Below the pieces are notes generated by a model, which did no database searches, was not told where the DNA came from, and saw only the letters and a list, made by a program, of their open reading frames with translations. DNA of 64,000 nt, taken from positions 2,049,001 through 2,113,000 of the forward strand of contig NZ_CP129137.1 in NCBI RefSeq assembly GCF_030406905.1. The letters are read 5' to 3'. The stretch comes from Streptomyces sp. HUAS CB01 (GTDB lineage Bacteria > Actinomycetota > Actinomycetes > Streptomycetales > Streptomycetaceae). Positions 27,815-35,608 of this stretch are shown here, in pieces; the first letter of the stretch is position 1; each line of letters starts with the position of its first letter. The position numbers and the translations under genes are program-made.

Positions 27815-28132
27815 TCACATCCCTCCGACGCAGCTCATGCAGCCGGGCGGCTCCGGGTCCCCGGCCGCCGCTGTGGCGTGCCCGCCCTCGGTCTCCCGCT
27901 CCCCTTCCCGGCCGAGCGGCTCCTGCGCTTCACGGGAGGTGTCCTCGTTCGCCATCCACCGTTCGTCCAGCACGTGGACGAGGGCGGGGAGTTCACGGAG
28001 AAGATCGCGGGAGCGGGGCCACCATGCGCCGTCCGGGAAACCCGGGGCGGATCCCGCCGGGGTCGTGGACAGGCGGGCCGGTGGCGAGGTCAAGCGCTCA
28101 CTGGTCGGAATACGGTCGATGGTCGCGGTCAT
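27815..28132 (-). CDS. Truncated DUF5994 paralogue (105 aa)
   Basis: It starts MTATIDRIPTSERL at the ATG at 28132. The N-terminal half carries the DUF5994 hallmarks (TPAGSAPGFPDGAWWPRSRD, then LRELPALVHVLDERW). After DERW the sequence departs from the family and ends in a Glu/Arg/Gly-rich tail with CMSC. The intact paralogue at 28423 has about 70 more conserved residues, so this copy looks C-terminally replaced or truncated. It is divergent from that copy and is followed by the membrane protein at 27810. Confidence 0.7.
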   Translation of the reverse strand: MTATIDRIPTSERLTSPPARLSTTPAGSAPGFPDGAWWPRSRDLLRELPALVHVLDERWMANEDTSREAQEPLGREGERETEGGHATAAAGDPEPPGCMSCVGGM

Positions 28133-28422
28133 GGCGCGGACCTGTCCCCGGGGCTCGTCCACGACGTCCCGGTGTGGTGACTCGCCGAGAACGAAACCGG
28201 CATGGGAGCCGGTATGCGAAGTACTCCCGGTGCCTTCACTGTACTCCGGGCACGGTCGGTGAGGCCGAACGCGACCAGCCACTTCATCGGGCCTCCGGGT
28301 CCTGGCACGCGGCGCGCGGGTGAGCCTGGGCGAGCGCTCACGGAGTACCGTGAAATCGGACCCGACGCCTTCCGGTCGATCAGCGGAACGCTTGCCGAAC
28401 CCTGCAGACGGGTGAGCACACC
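28133..28422. promoter_or_regulatory. Divergent promoter region between DUF5994 paralogues
   Basis: About 290 bp. The heptamer GTACTCC occurs near 28217 (AGTACTCCCGG) and 28240 (TGTACTCCGGG), and once inverted (GGAGTACCG, near 28340). These are candidate shared operator half-sites. No gene is visible. Confidence 0.35.
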
Positions 28423-28917
28423 ATGTCCGACGCCGACACCCCGCGTGAAGCGAAGCTTCTGCCGGACGCGATCCACAAGGTCGTGAAGCCTGGAACCGCC
28501 CTGCTGCGGCTGGAGACGACCCATGCCCGTCAGGGGATTCTCGACGGTGCGTGGTGGCCGCGTTCCCGCGACATCGGCGCCGAGCTGCCGAGCCTCGTCG
28601 TCGCGCTGACCGAGCACCTCGGACCCGTCGACCGCGTCGGCCTGGACTCCAGTGCCTGGGAAGACCTGCCGACACGGCTGGTCATCGACGACCGCGTCGT
28701 GCACATCGACTCCTTCCCGGTCGGTGACGACACCGTCCTGATCACCCGAGGTGATCGAGACCACTTTTCCCTGCTGGTGATCCCGCCGGACACGGCTCCC
28801 GACGCCGCGCGCGCAGCGATGGCTCGGGCCGTCAGCGCCGACAGCGCCACGGCCGAGCAGATCCTGATCGACACCGGCACCGGCCGGACACGCCCGATCG
28901 CCACGGAAGACCCGTAG
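28423..28917 (+). CDS. DUF5994 family protein, full length
   Basis: 164 residues starting MSDADTPREAKLL at the ATG at 28423. It contains the family segment RQGILDGAWWPRSRDIGAEL (about 38-57), DRVGLDSSAWEDLP, and a C-terminal LVIPPDTAPDAARAAM block. DUF5994 is an actinobacterial family without an assigned role that I know; several members cluster with regulators and stress genes. It is transcribed divergently from a shortened paralogue, which points to local duplication. Confidence 0.8.
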   Translation: MSDADTPREAKLLPDAIHKVVKPGTALLRLETTHARQGILDGAWWPRSRDIGAELPSLVVALTEHLGPVDRVGLDSSAWEDLPTRLVIDDRVVHIDSFPVGDDTVLITRGDRDHFSLLVIPPDTAPDAARAAMARAVSADSATAEQILIDTGTGRTRPIATEDP

Positions 28918-29136
28918 ACGGGCCGGGAGCCCCGCATGCACCTCGGCCGCTGCGCGGGGGAAACGCGGTGCGGTGACCGGAAACCGGCGTTCCACGACAG
29001 TGGCGCGACTTCACGCAAGGACCGTCCCCGGTGCCTCACGGTCCCGTATGCAGCACCCCGAGCGCTGCTCCGGGCCGGGAGGGGATCCGCGCCGGGCGCG
29101 CGCGCACGCCGGGCGTCGGTACGAGCCCGGGACGCG

Positions 29137-29171
29137 GAGGGGCCGTCCCGCACACGGCGGGCCGGCCCCTC
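29137..29171 (-). terminator. Hairpin terminator of the acyltransferase operon
   Basis: GAGGGGCCG/CGGCCCCTC outer stem and CCCGC/GCGGG inner stem, with one mismatch and a 5-nt loop. It begins 14 bp downstream of the acyltransferase stop on the minus strand. Confidence 0.7.
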
Positions 29172-29184
29172 CCCGGCGCGGGAC

Positions 29185-31044
29185 TCAGCCGGATGCCTGC
29201 GACCCTCCGGACCGCAGCACAGCGCGGAGTTCCGCGACCGCCTCGCGCAGGCGGTCCGCGAAGGCGTGCATCCGGTCCGCGACCGGCAGGGGCGTGCTGA
29301 GGTAGAGGTTGAAGCGCTCGGGGAGCAGCACGTAGGCCACGCCGATGCAGCGGCTGCTGGTGGAGCCGAAGCCGAAGAACTGGATGTTCCGGGAGGGCGC
29401 GGAACTGGTGCTGAGGTAGTCGTCGCGCATCTTCAGCCAGCCGGGGGTCCGGTACAGCGCGGGCTGTTCGGTGACACCGAGTTCCGGGCCGCGGCGGCGC
29501 TGGATGAGTTCCAGTTCCCACAGGTGCTGTTCGGGCACCTGTCCGGCCTGCGAGGCCTTCGCTCGGGCCACATGGGCCTCGGCGGCGGCCCGGAAGGCGG
29601 CGAGGCGGGCGGCCGGGGACGCGGCGGGGTCCTCCATCGCCCTGACGAACTCCCCCATCTCCGGGGTGACGACGCGCATGGCCTCGGTGCGGCCGTTGCG
29701 GTACTGCCGGGTGGCGATCGACTCGTACGTGGCCCCCAGGAGCCCCTTGGCTCGCTGGTGGGCGAGCTGGTACGCGCACTGGACGAACGCGTCCGGCGAC
29801 ATGCCGAGGGACTTGGCCGTGGTGCTGCCGAAGTCCGGGAACGTCACGGTGGTGGTCGCGGTGGCGTCGCCGTACGCGGCGAAGGACTCGGCGGCGGCGC
29901 GCACCTTCTCCCTGAGCGGCGCGTCCAGCGCGAAGACGACCGGCTCCAGCGCGGGCAGGCCCTGTGAGCGGGCCCCCGAACGGCGGGAGTGCTCCTCGGC
30001 GGTGGCGCTCAGGAGGAAGTCGGTGAAGCCGAGGATGGTGGTCCCGTCGAGTTCGCAGTGCTCGACGTTGATGCCCGCGCGCCCGTCCGCGAAGACGACG
30101 AAGGACACGGCCTTGTCGAACCAGCGGTTCCCGCGGTCGCCGTGGAGCAGTTCGTCGCAGGCCTCCTGGACCCCGGCGGGCGCGAAGTCCTCCAGGCAGA
30201 CGCAGAACAGCGCGGTCTCGACGACGTCCAGCGACTCTGCGTTGCGGGGGTCGGCGAGCAGCAGGTCCTCGCGGGCGGCCGCCCACTCCGCACGGGCCAT
30301 GGTGGTGAGGTGGCCCACCGAGGTGTCCGGTGCGGCGGGTTCGGCACCGGCCTTCATGACCTCGCGCAGTCCGGCCTCCAGGTCCTCCAGGCCGTACGGG
30401 ACGCCGTCCGCGCCGAGCACGTCCAGCCGGAACATGCCGCCGCGGAAGAACACCACGATGTGCCGCGCGCCGGACGGGCCGGGCCAGTCGTCGCTGTACG
30501 GGGCACGGACGGTGTCCTGCCGCGCGCCGGGGATCCGGGTGGTGGAGTAGAGGAACCTGTTCTGCACCATCGACTGGGGCACTCCGCGCTGCACGACGGG
30601 CGGGAGCTGCTCCCGGTCGAGCAGGCCCTTGTGGTGCAGCGCCCCCGCGATCAGCCCGGCGGCGCGCTCGCACTGCCCCTCGTCGCCGTCCCGGAACAGG
30701 AAGAAGAAGTTGGCGTTGAGCGCGATGCGGTCCCGCCGCCCCAGGTAGCGGTACGGCCAGAACGTGTCCAGCCAGCTGTGCACGCCCTCGGTGGCGTCGT
30801 ACTCCTCCAGTGCCGCGTGCAGGGTGCGGCCGGGGCCGCCGGGCCGGAGGAAGGCGGCGGCCTCCGCCTCGGTCGCCGCGAGTTCGTCCGCGGTCAGCAG
30901 CGGTGCGCACCAGGCGAGGAACCTCTCGCAGCTCGCCTCGATCGTGGGCAGCGGTACGCGCGGCAGGCTCTCCTCGTGGGCGAAGGTGGAGGGTGCCGTG
31001 CCGGGCGCCGGGGCCTCCGGCGCGGACGTCTGACGGTTGTTCAC
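29185..31044 (-). CDS. Carnitine/choline O-acyltransferase homologue
   Basis: 619 residues, near the length of animal carnitine acetyltransferase, a family rare in bacteria. Family landmarks are in order: LPRVPLPTIEASCERFLAWC (about 27-46), a SWLDTFW region (90-96), MSPDAFVQCAYQLAHQR (CoA side), and GNRWFDKAVSFVV followed by GINVEHCELDG with catalytic His329. The residues that contact carnitine in animal enzymes have counterparts: Tyr440 in ATYES, Thr453 in NGRTE, and the Ser-Thr-Ser at 545-547. It should transfer acyl groups between CoA and a trimethylammonium alcohol. The GTG at 31044 overlaps the stop of the methyltransferase by one base (TAGTG), so translation is coupled. Confidence 0.85.
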   Translation of the reverse strand: MNNRQTSAPEAPAPGTAPSTFAHEESLPRVPLPTIEASCERFLAWCAPLLTADELAATEAEAAAFLRPGGPGRTLHAALEEYDATEGVHSWLDTFWPYRYLGRRDRIALNANFFFLFRDGDEGQCERAAGLIAGALHHKGLLDREQLPPVVQRGVPQSMVQNRFLYSTTRIPGARQDTVRAPYSDDWPGPSGARHIVVFFRGGMFRLDVLGADGVPYGLEDLEAGLREVMKAGAEPAAPDTSVGHLTTMARAEWAAAREDLLLADPRNAESLDVVETALFCVCLEDFAPAGVQEACDELLHGDRGNRWFDKAVSFVVFADGRAGINVEHCELDGTTILGFTDFLLSATAEEHSRRSGARSQGLPALEPVVFALDAPLREKVRAAAESFAAYGDATATTTVTFPDFGSTTAKSLGMSPDAFVQCAYQLAHQRAKGLLGATYESIATRQYRNGRTEAMRVVTPEMGEFVRAMEDPAASPAARLAAFRAAAEAHVARAKASQAGQVPEQHLWELELIQRRRGPELGVTEQPALYRTPGWLKMRDDYLSTSSAPSRNIQFFGFGSTSSRCIGVAYVLLPERFNLYLSTPLPVADRMHAFADRLREAVAELRAVLRSGGSQASG

Positions 31045-31886
31045 TACTGGTCTCGTTTCGGGTCGTCGGTACCTGGGGTGTCGTACGGCCGGGAAATGTA
31101 GAGCTGTGCGTGGAGCCAGCCTTCCGCCTCGAAGCCCCGCGCATCCACGCCGGCGGCCGCCATGCCGTCGAGGACGAGCGCCTGCTCCTCGGGGGAGGCG
31201 AACCGCCGCTGCCGGAAGACCTCGTCGACGCGGACGGTGCGGTATCCCAGCCCGGCCAGGGCCTGTTCGACCGGGTCGAAGGGGAACATCCGCAGCACGA
31301 AGTGCGCCATCCAGGGCAGGCGCCCGCCCTGGGCCCGGACGACGCGCGTGAGGGTCCGCTCGGTGACGTAGCCGAGGCAGCCCGTCGAGATCACCAGGTC
31401 CGTGCCGGCGAGCTGGGCGCGCTGGCGGGGCGTGGGGTCGTGGTTCTCCAGGTCGGCGTGGACCGCGTCGTCGAGGAAGCCCGATTCGAGGGCGTAGGCG
31501 AGCGCGCTGCCCGCGGCGTCCAGGCCCACGAAGCGGAGGGGCTGCGTCGGGCGGCGGGAGCGGGCCAGTTCCCGGTCGCGGGCCAGCAGGGCCGCGCGGC
31601 TCGCGTCGCCGGCCCGGGCGACGCCGTAGCGCTCGTACAACTCGTCCATGGTGGCGTCGTACTTCACCAGGGCGGCGTTGATGCCGTAGGAGCAGCCGAT
31701 GTCCAGCACCTGCGGCACGGTGACCTGGCGGGACTCGCGGTACTCCTGGATCAGCTTGGCGAACCAGGGTTTGGCCTGCTGGGGAACGCAGTAGCCGAGG
31801 GGCCGGAGCACGGTGAAGTACGTGCGCGGGTCCGGCTGGGTGTAGATGTGGTCCAGGGAGACTTTTCCGGTGGCGTCGAATCGCAC
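31044..31886 (-). CDS. Class I SAM-dependent methyltransferase
   Basis: 280 residues. SAM-binding motif I is VLDIGCSYGINAALV (about 59-73). Motif II is RFVGLDAAG (about 115-123), and a motif IV-like stretch is DLVISTGCLGYV. The GTG at 31886 is preceded at ideal distance by GGAGGAG; the open frame continues upstream through the repeat element but has no family features there. It is translationally coupled to the carnitine-acyltransferase homologue and lies downstream of a PhyH-type oxygenase. N-, O- or C-methylation cannot be told from the motifs; N-methylation of an amino compound would fit the partner. Confidence 0.85.
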   Translation of the reverse strand: MRFDATGKVSLDHIYTQPDPRTYFTVLRPLGYCVPQQAKPWFAKLIQEYRESRQVTVPQVLDIGCSYGINAALVKYDATMDELYERYGVARAGDASRAALLARDRELARSRRPTQPLRFVGLDAAGSALAYALESGFLDDAVHADLENHDPTPRQRAQLAGTDLVISTGCLGYVTERTLTRVVRAQGGRLPWMAHFVLRMFPFDPVEQALAGLGYRTVRVDEVFRQRRFASPEEQALVLDGMAAAGVDARGFEAEGWLHAQLYISRPYDTPGTDDPKRDQ

Positions 31887-32097
31887 GGGGTTCTGCTCCT
31901 CCGTGGGTCGCTGTGTGGGAAACGCCTGCGGGGCGGCGGCGGACACGCGGCCGGGCGCGGTGGCCCGGCGGTGGTGGGAGAGGGACGGGTGTGCCGGCGG
32001 GCCGTGGACGCGCGGGAGCGGTGCGCCGGTGGCCGGCGCGGTGGCCCCGGGGGCTCCGGGCCGTGGCCCGGTTCCGGCCGGTCGCTGGGGCGGTGGC

Positions 32098-32279
32098 CCA
32101 GGGACGTGTGGCGAAAGCAGCTCCGTCCGCCCGCAGGGCGGGGCCTGCGGCGTCCGGTGCGTGCGATCGCGCGGCGGAGCATCATCCTCGTACCGGACGT
32201 ACCTGGATGACTCCGACGACGCAGCGAGCGGGCGTGCCGCGCGTCGCGGGCCGGGAGGGACTCTCGCCACCCGCCCTAG
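32098..32279 (-). repeat. Terminal-inverted-repeat element, copy B (182 bp)
   Basis: Read on the minus strand it starts CTAGGGCGGGTGGCG at 32279 and ends CTTTCGCCACACGTCCCTGG at 32098, matching copy A (7414-7593) along its length. It lies between the PhyH and methyltransferase genes of one operon. Its CTAG end supplies the TAG stop codon of the PhyH gene (32278-32276). As at copy A, the CTAG end points to the upstream gene and the other end to the downstream gene. Confidence 0.75.
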
Positions 32280-33145
32280 TCCAGCAGCCGGTCGCCGCGC
32301 ACGGCCCTGCCCTCGGCCTCCAGGTGCTCGGGAAGTACCCGCCCGAACAGCTGCCGGGTGCGGGCGACGCTCCCGATGACGCCGGGGCGCTCGCTGTAGG
32401 CGAAGATGGCGGAGTGACGGGCGGTCGCACCCCGCACGGGGCTCACCCGGTGCAGTGAGTAGCGGCCCTTGAAGAGCTGCAGATCGCCGGGCCGCAGGGG
32501 CAGATGCCGGACCAGCCGGTCACCGCGGCCGTCGAGGACGTCCCGTACGGCGGTGAAGTTCTCGTCCTGTGCGGACCTGATGTTGGGGCAGTACTCGAAG
32601 ACGCCGCCGTCCTCCGCCTCCCGGGTGAGCATGCTGACGGTGAACTCGTTGGTGTCGAAGTGCCAGGGGTGCTCCATGCCGGGCGAGACCACGTTGAGGA
32701 CCAGTCCGGAGAGCGGGTCGGCCAGTTCGTACAGCCGGGGCAGTCCGAAGCAGCGGGCGACGAGGTCCCGGAACGCGGCGTCGGAGTAGAGCCTGCCGAT
32801 CAGGGAGTCGTCGGGAATGCGGTCCCGGGCGACGAACGCGTTGCCGCGCTGGAAGGTCCTCCGCCCGGGGTGGTCCTCCGGCAGGTCCGCGTCGACGGCG
32901 ATGTTGTAGACGTTCACCGTCTCGAGGTCGTGGTGGGCGCGGGGGGCGAGGGACGAGCCCTCCTCGCGCAGGACGTCCTGGAGGGTGGGGCGGATGAAGT
33001 CGGGCAGTACGGTGCAGCCGAGGTCGGCCAGCTCGCGCCGGGCCCGGGCGATCACCGCCTGCCCCTCGGCGCCGTCGAGTTCCGACAGCGGGTACCGGTT
33101 CGTGTCGACCACCTGGTCAAGCGGCATGGCTTCCAGCGTGCTCAT
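32276..33145 (-). CDS. PhyH-type Fe(II)/2-oxoglutarate-dependent oxygenase
   Basis: 289 residues. The iron triad is His162/Asp164 in HPWHFDTNEF and His232 in YSLHRVSPV. Arg243 is placed to bind the 2-oxoglutarate carboxylate. The flanking pattern (NVVSPGMEHPWH, LRPGDLQLFKGRYSLH) is that of the phytanoyl-CoA-dioxygenase superfamily. It would hydroxylate, or otherwise oxidise, a small substrate. The ATG at 33145 has GAGAGGA upstream, and it is the first gene of the oxygenase-methyltransferase-acyltransferase operon. The stop codon lies in the end of repeat copy B, so the original C-terminus may have been altered. Confidence 0.85.
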   Translation of the reverse strand: MSTLEAMPLDQVVDTNRYPLSELDGAEGQAVIARARRELADLGCTVLPDFIRPTLQDVLREEGSSLAPRAHHDLETVNVYNIAVDADLPEDHPGRRTFQRGNAFVARDRIPDDSLIGRLYSDAAFRDLVARCFGLPRLYELADPLSGLVLNVVSPGMEHPWHFDTNEFTVSMLTREAEDGGVFEYCPNIRSAQDENFTAVRDVLDGRGDRLVRHLPLRPGDLQLFKGRYSLHRVSPVRGATARHSAIFAYSERPGVIGSVARTRQLFGRVLPEHLEAEGRAVRGDRLLD

Positions 33146-33180
33146 TCGATCCTCTCGGCATGCGGGCCGACGGGCGGCCC

Positions 33181-33207
33181 CAACTCAACTGAGGAACAGC
33201 AGAGTTG
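33181..33207 (-). promoter_or_regulatory. Inverted repeat before the oxygenase operon
   Basis: CAACTC (33181-33186) and GAGTTG (33202-33207), with a 15-nt spacer in a locally AT-richer stretch about 40-60 bp upstream of the first gene. A candidate operator, by position only. Confidence 0.35.
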
Positions 33208-33492
33208 AACTTCCCACAGCCCCGGCCGCTTGTCTGTGACACGCCACACGAGCGTGGCGGACGTGCGCCGTACCGGGCCGTGCGGCGGACGGGCCGAGCA
33301 CCGCGCGGCCCCCGGGCAGGTGTGCCCGGGGGCCGCCGAAGGTGCGTCCGGCCGTCAGGCGTCGCCCTCCGCTTTCGCGGGTGTCGGTTACGAGCCACTG
33401 ACGACGGGCGGCCTGTGCCGGTCACGCCCGTGCCGGTTTCGCCGGTCCGGTTTCGCCGGTGCCGGTTACGTCGGTGCCGGTGACGCGGGCCC
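33208..33492. other. Remainder of the gap: hairpin and degenerate tandem repeat
   Basis: A 14-bp perfect hairpin (33305-33318 with 33323-33336) is the probable terminator of the minus-strand gene ending at 33493. Between about 33420 and 33486 the motif TGCCGGT(T/G)(T/A)CG recurs four or more times at 15-18 bp spacing. No gene. Confidence 0.5.
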
Positions 33493-33840
33493 TCAGTCCG
33501 CGTCGTGGATCAGTGAACGCACCATGCGGCACGTCGTGTCGGACGGCGGATGGATGCCGATCCGCTCGGCCGTGGTGCGTATCCGCCGGTTGCTCGCGTT
33601 CGCCGGGTGGTAGACGCCCGTGTCGAGCAGGGCGATGGCCAGGCGCATGGCCTTGAGCCTGCGGTTGTGCGACTCGTACCACTCACGCGGGAGTCCCGCG
33701 GGCAGTGGCCGCTTCGCCGGACCGGACAGCGCCGGCCGGCCCGCCGGACGCCTCACCCTCTTCGCCACCCCTGTACTCGCCCCCGTCCTCGTGCCCTGCT
33801 CCGTCCTCGTCCCCGTCGTCGTGATTGCGGCAACGCCCAT
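33493..33840 (-). CDS. Conserved hypothetical protein (115 aa)
   Basis: It starts at the ATG at 33840 with the strong ribosome binding site CAGGAGG at ideal distance. The N-terminal third is Thr/Gly/Arg-rich. The C-terminal 65 residues look conserved and helical (WYESHNRRLKAMRLAIALLD, then TAERIGIHPPS, ending MVRSLIHDAD). From memory, similar short proteins occur widely in Streptomyces, with no assigned function. Its promoter carries a 12-bp palindrome. Confidence 0.7.
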   Translation of the reverse strand: MGVAAITTTGTRTEQGTRTGASTGVAKRVRRPAGRPALSGPAKRPLPAGLPREWYESHNRRLKAMRLAIALLDTGVYHPANASNRRIRTTAERIGIHPPSDTTCRMVRSLIHDAD

Positions 33841-33873
33841 CGGCGACCTCCTGGCGCGGTGGTTGGTCCCTCA

Positions 33874-33893
33874 CGAACTAGTTCGATTTTATC
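33874..33893 (-). promoter_or_regulatory. Promoter with CGAACTAGTTCG palindrome
   Basis: On the minus strand TAAAAT (33893-33888 region) resembles a -10 box. It is followed at once by the perfect palindrome CGAACTAGTTCG (33874-33885), about 35 bp before the 115-residue gene. The half-sites are too close together for a LexA box. Confidence 0.4.
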
Positions 33894-33969
33894 GCCCCCC
33901 ACTGACAATCGCCCCTGGCCAAAGGGTGTTCAGGGTGTTCGAGTGGCGCACGGGGAGTACGGTGTCGGA

Positions 33970-34329
33970 ATGGAGATCTGGATCAACCCGGCGTGCTCGA
34001 AGTGCCGCAGCGCGCTGCATCTGCTCGACGAGGAGGGCGCGTCGTACACGGTGCGCCGCTACCTCGAGGACGTCCCGTCGGAGAAGGAGATCCGCGAGGT
34101 CCTGGAACGGCTCGGGCTGGAGCCGTGGGACATCACCCGGACCCAGGAGGCCGCCGCCAGGGAGCTCGGCCTGAAGGACTGGCCGCGGGACGCGGATTCC
34201 CGGACCCGGTGGATCGCGGCGCTGTCGGAGCACCCGAAGCTGATCCAGCGTCCGATCATCACGGCGGACGACGGCACGGCGGTGGTGGCGCGCACCGACG
34301 AGGCGGTACGGGACGCGCTCGGCCGCTGA
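33970..34329 (+). CDS. ArsC/Spx-family thioredoxin-fold protein
   Basis: 119 residues with MEIWINPACSKCRSALHLL at the N-terminus. The Cys-x-x-Cys (9 and 12) matches the ArsC/YffB/Spx fold. ELGLKDWPRDADSRTRWIAA and HPKLIQRPII (with the conserved Arg-Pro) follow. Members reduce arsenate or act as redox or regulatory proteins; no arsenic genes are nearby, so arsenate reduction is unproven. The ATG at 33970 is used. Confidence 0.82.
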   Translation: MEIWINPACSKCRSALHLLDEEGASYTVRRYLEDVPSEKEIREVLERLGLEPWDITRTQEAAARELGLKDWPRDADSRTRWIAALSEHPKLIQRPIITADDGTAVVARTDEAVRDALGR

Positions 34330-34576
34330 GGACGCCGGAGCCCGGAACCCGACAGCGGGGAGGCGCGGAGGCACGGCGGGCGACCGCGCCCCCGAAGGCC
34401 AAGTAGGCGCGCACCGACCGACCTTGAAGGTGCAGGTCCCCGCCCACCTGCGAAAACTTAAGCCTCAGTTAAGGAAGTCACCGCTGGGACATTGAGCACG
34501 CCCCTCGGGCTACTCGTACGTAACGGCACACGGAACCCATCCGGCCGCCGTTCGGAGCCGGGGACAGGAGCCTTAC

Positions 34577-35554
34577 GTGTCGCGCAAGAAGACCCTCAGC
34601 GGCAAGAAGAAGATCGCGCTCATGATCGGTGCCGCAGCACTGGTCGGCGGTACCGCGATTGTCATGACCGGGACAAGCAATGCCTCGGCAGCCTGTGACG
34701 GATTCGCCCAGGCGGTACGCAACAACGAGAACTTCATCGCCGGTCAACGGGCCAATCCCGATGCCCAGTCGGAAGCACGGATCGCCAACCGCGAGGCGGT
34801 GATCAGGCAGATCAACCTCCAGCAGGAAGCCGCGGGCTGTGCGCAGGGCTCCGGCGGAGGAGACCAGGCGGCGGCCCAGCCCCCGGCCGGTGAGGGCCAG
34901 GCGGCCGGCGGTGCGGGTGCGGGCGGGGACGCGGGCGCGACCGGCGAGGTCGTCTGCGCCGGACAGAACCTCACCTTCTCCAACGACGGCGGCGCACCGG
35001 CGGCCTCCAGCGGCCAGTTCCCGATCGGCACCCAGCTGAAGGTCACCAACCTGGCCAACGACAAGACCACCACCGTCGAGGTCACCTCGACCTCCGGCAG
35101 CTGCGCCCTGCTGAACGCCGCGGCCTTCGAGCAGGTACGCGAGGCGGGCAAGAACGTGATCCGCCAGGTCCGCATCGAGCGCCTCGGCGGGGGTGCGGGC
35201 GGCGGCGAGGCCGCCGAGCCCCCGGCCGCCGAGCAGCCGCCGGCGGACGACGCCGGAGACCAGGCCGGTGACGGTGGCGGCGGCGCGGATCAGGGCGGCG
35301 CCACCGGTGAGGTCGTCTGCGCCGGATCGACGGTGACACTCTCCGGCGAGGGCGGCGCCCCGGCGGCCTCCAGCGGCCAGTTCCCGGTCGGAACCCAGCT
35401 GAAGGTGACGAACCTCGACAACAACAAGTCGACGACCGTCGAGGTGACGTCGACGTCCGGCAGTTGCGCACTGCTCAACAACGCCGCGTTCGAGCAGGTC
35501 CGGGAGCCCGGCAAGTTCCTGATCCGCAACGCGCGCATCGAGCGCGTCGGCTGA
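34577..35554 (+). CDS. Secreted protein with duplicated RlpA-like barrel domain
   Basis: 325 residues. A signal peptide (KKKIALMIGAAALVGGTAIV, cleaved near ASA-A at about 37) is followed by a short helical region and two near-identical domains of about 85 residues (from ATGEVVCAG at about 120 and 240). Each has PIGTQLKVTNLAND- or PVGTQLKVTNLDNN-like strands and ends SGSCALLNAAAFEQVRE. The pattern resembles double-psi beta-barrels of the RlpA type, which act on or bind cell wall. The usual DLS is replaced by ALL/LLN, so a lytic activity is doubtful. Gly/Ala/Glu-rich linkers join the parts. The GTG at 34577 has AGGAG upstream. Confidence 0.7.
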   Translation: MSRKKTLSGKKKIALMIGAAALVGGTAIVMTGTSNASAACDGFAQAVRNNENFIAGQRANPDAQSEARIANREAVIRQINLQQEAAGCAQGSGGGDQAAAQPPAGEGQAAGGAGAGGDAGATGEVVCAGQNLTFSNDGGAPAASSGQFPIGTQLKVTNLANDKTTTVEVTSTSGSCALLNAAAFEQVREAGKNVIRQVRIERLGGGAGGGEAAEPPAAEQPPADDAGDQAGDGGGGADQGGATGEVVCAGSTVTLSGEGGAPAASSGQFPVGTQLKVTNLDNNKSTTVEVTSTSGSCALLNNAAFEQVREPGKFLIRNARIERVG

Positions 35555-35565
35555 CGCGTCCCCCT

Positions 35566-35608
35566 GCTCCCCGGGCGCCTGCGAACACCCTGCGGGCACC
35601 CGGGGAGC
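35566..35608 (+). terminator. Hairpin terminator after the barrel-domain gene
   Basis: GCTCCCCGGG (35566-35575) pairs with CCCGGGGAGC (35599-35608), with partial pairing in the 23-nt interior. The rest of the gap to 35882 holds no recognisable gene. Confidence 0.65.

Noticed and set aside
31886..32270. N-terminal extension of the methyltransferase through the repeat element
   Set aside because: The extension is the translation of repeat copy B; a strong ribosome binding site supports the GTG at 31886.
33874..33885. CGAACTAGTTCG as an SOS (LexA) box
   Set aside because: The actinobacterial LexA box has a four-base centre between CGAAC and GTTCG; here the centre is two bases.
33970..34329. 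Naming the thioredoxin-fold protein as arsenate reductase arsC
   Set aside because: No arsenic resistance genes nearby and the family includes regulators and other reductases.
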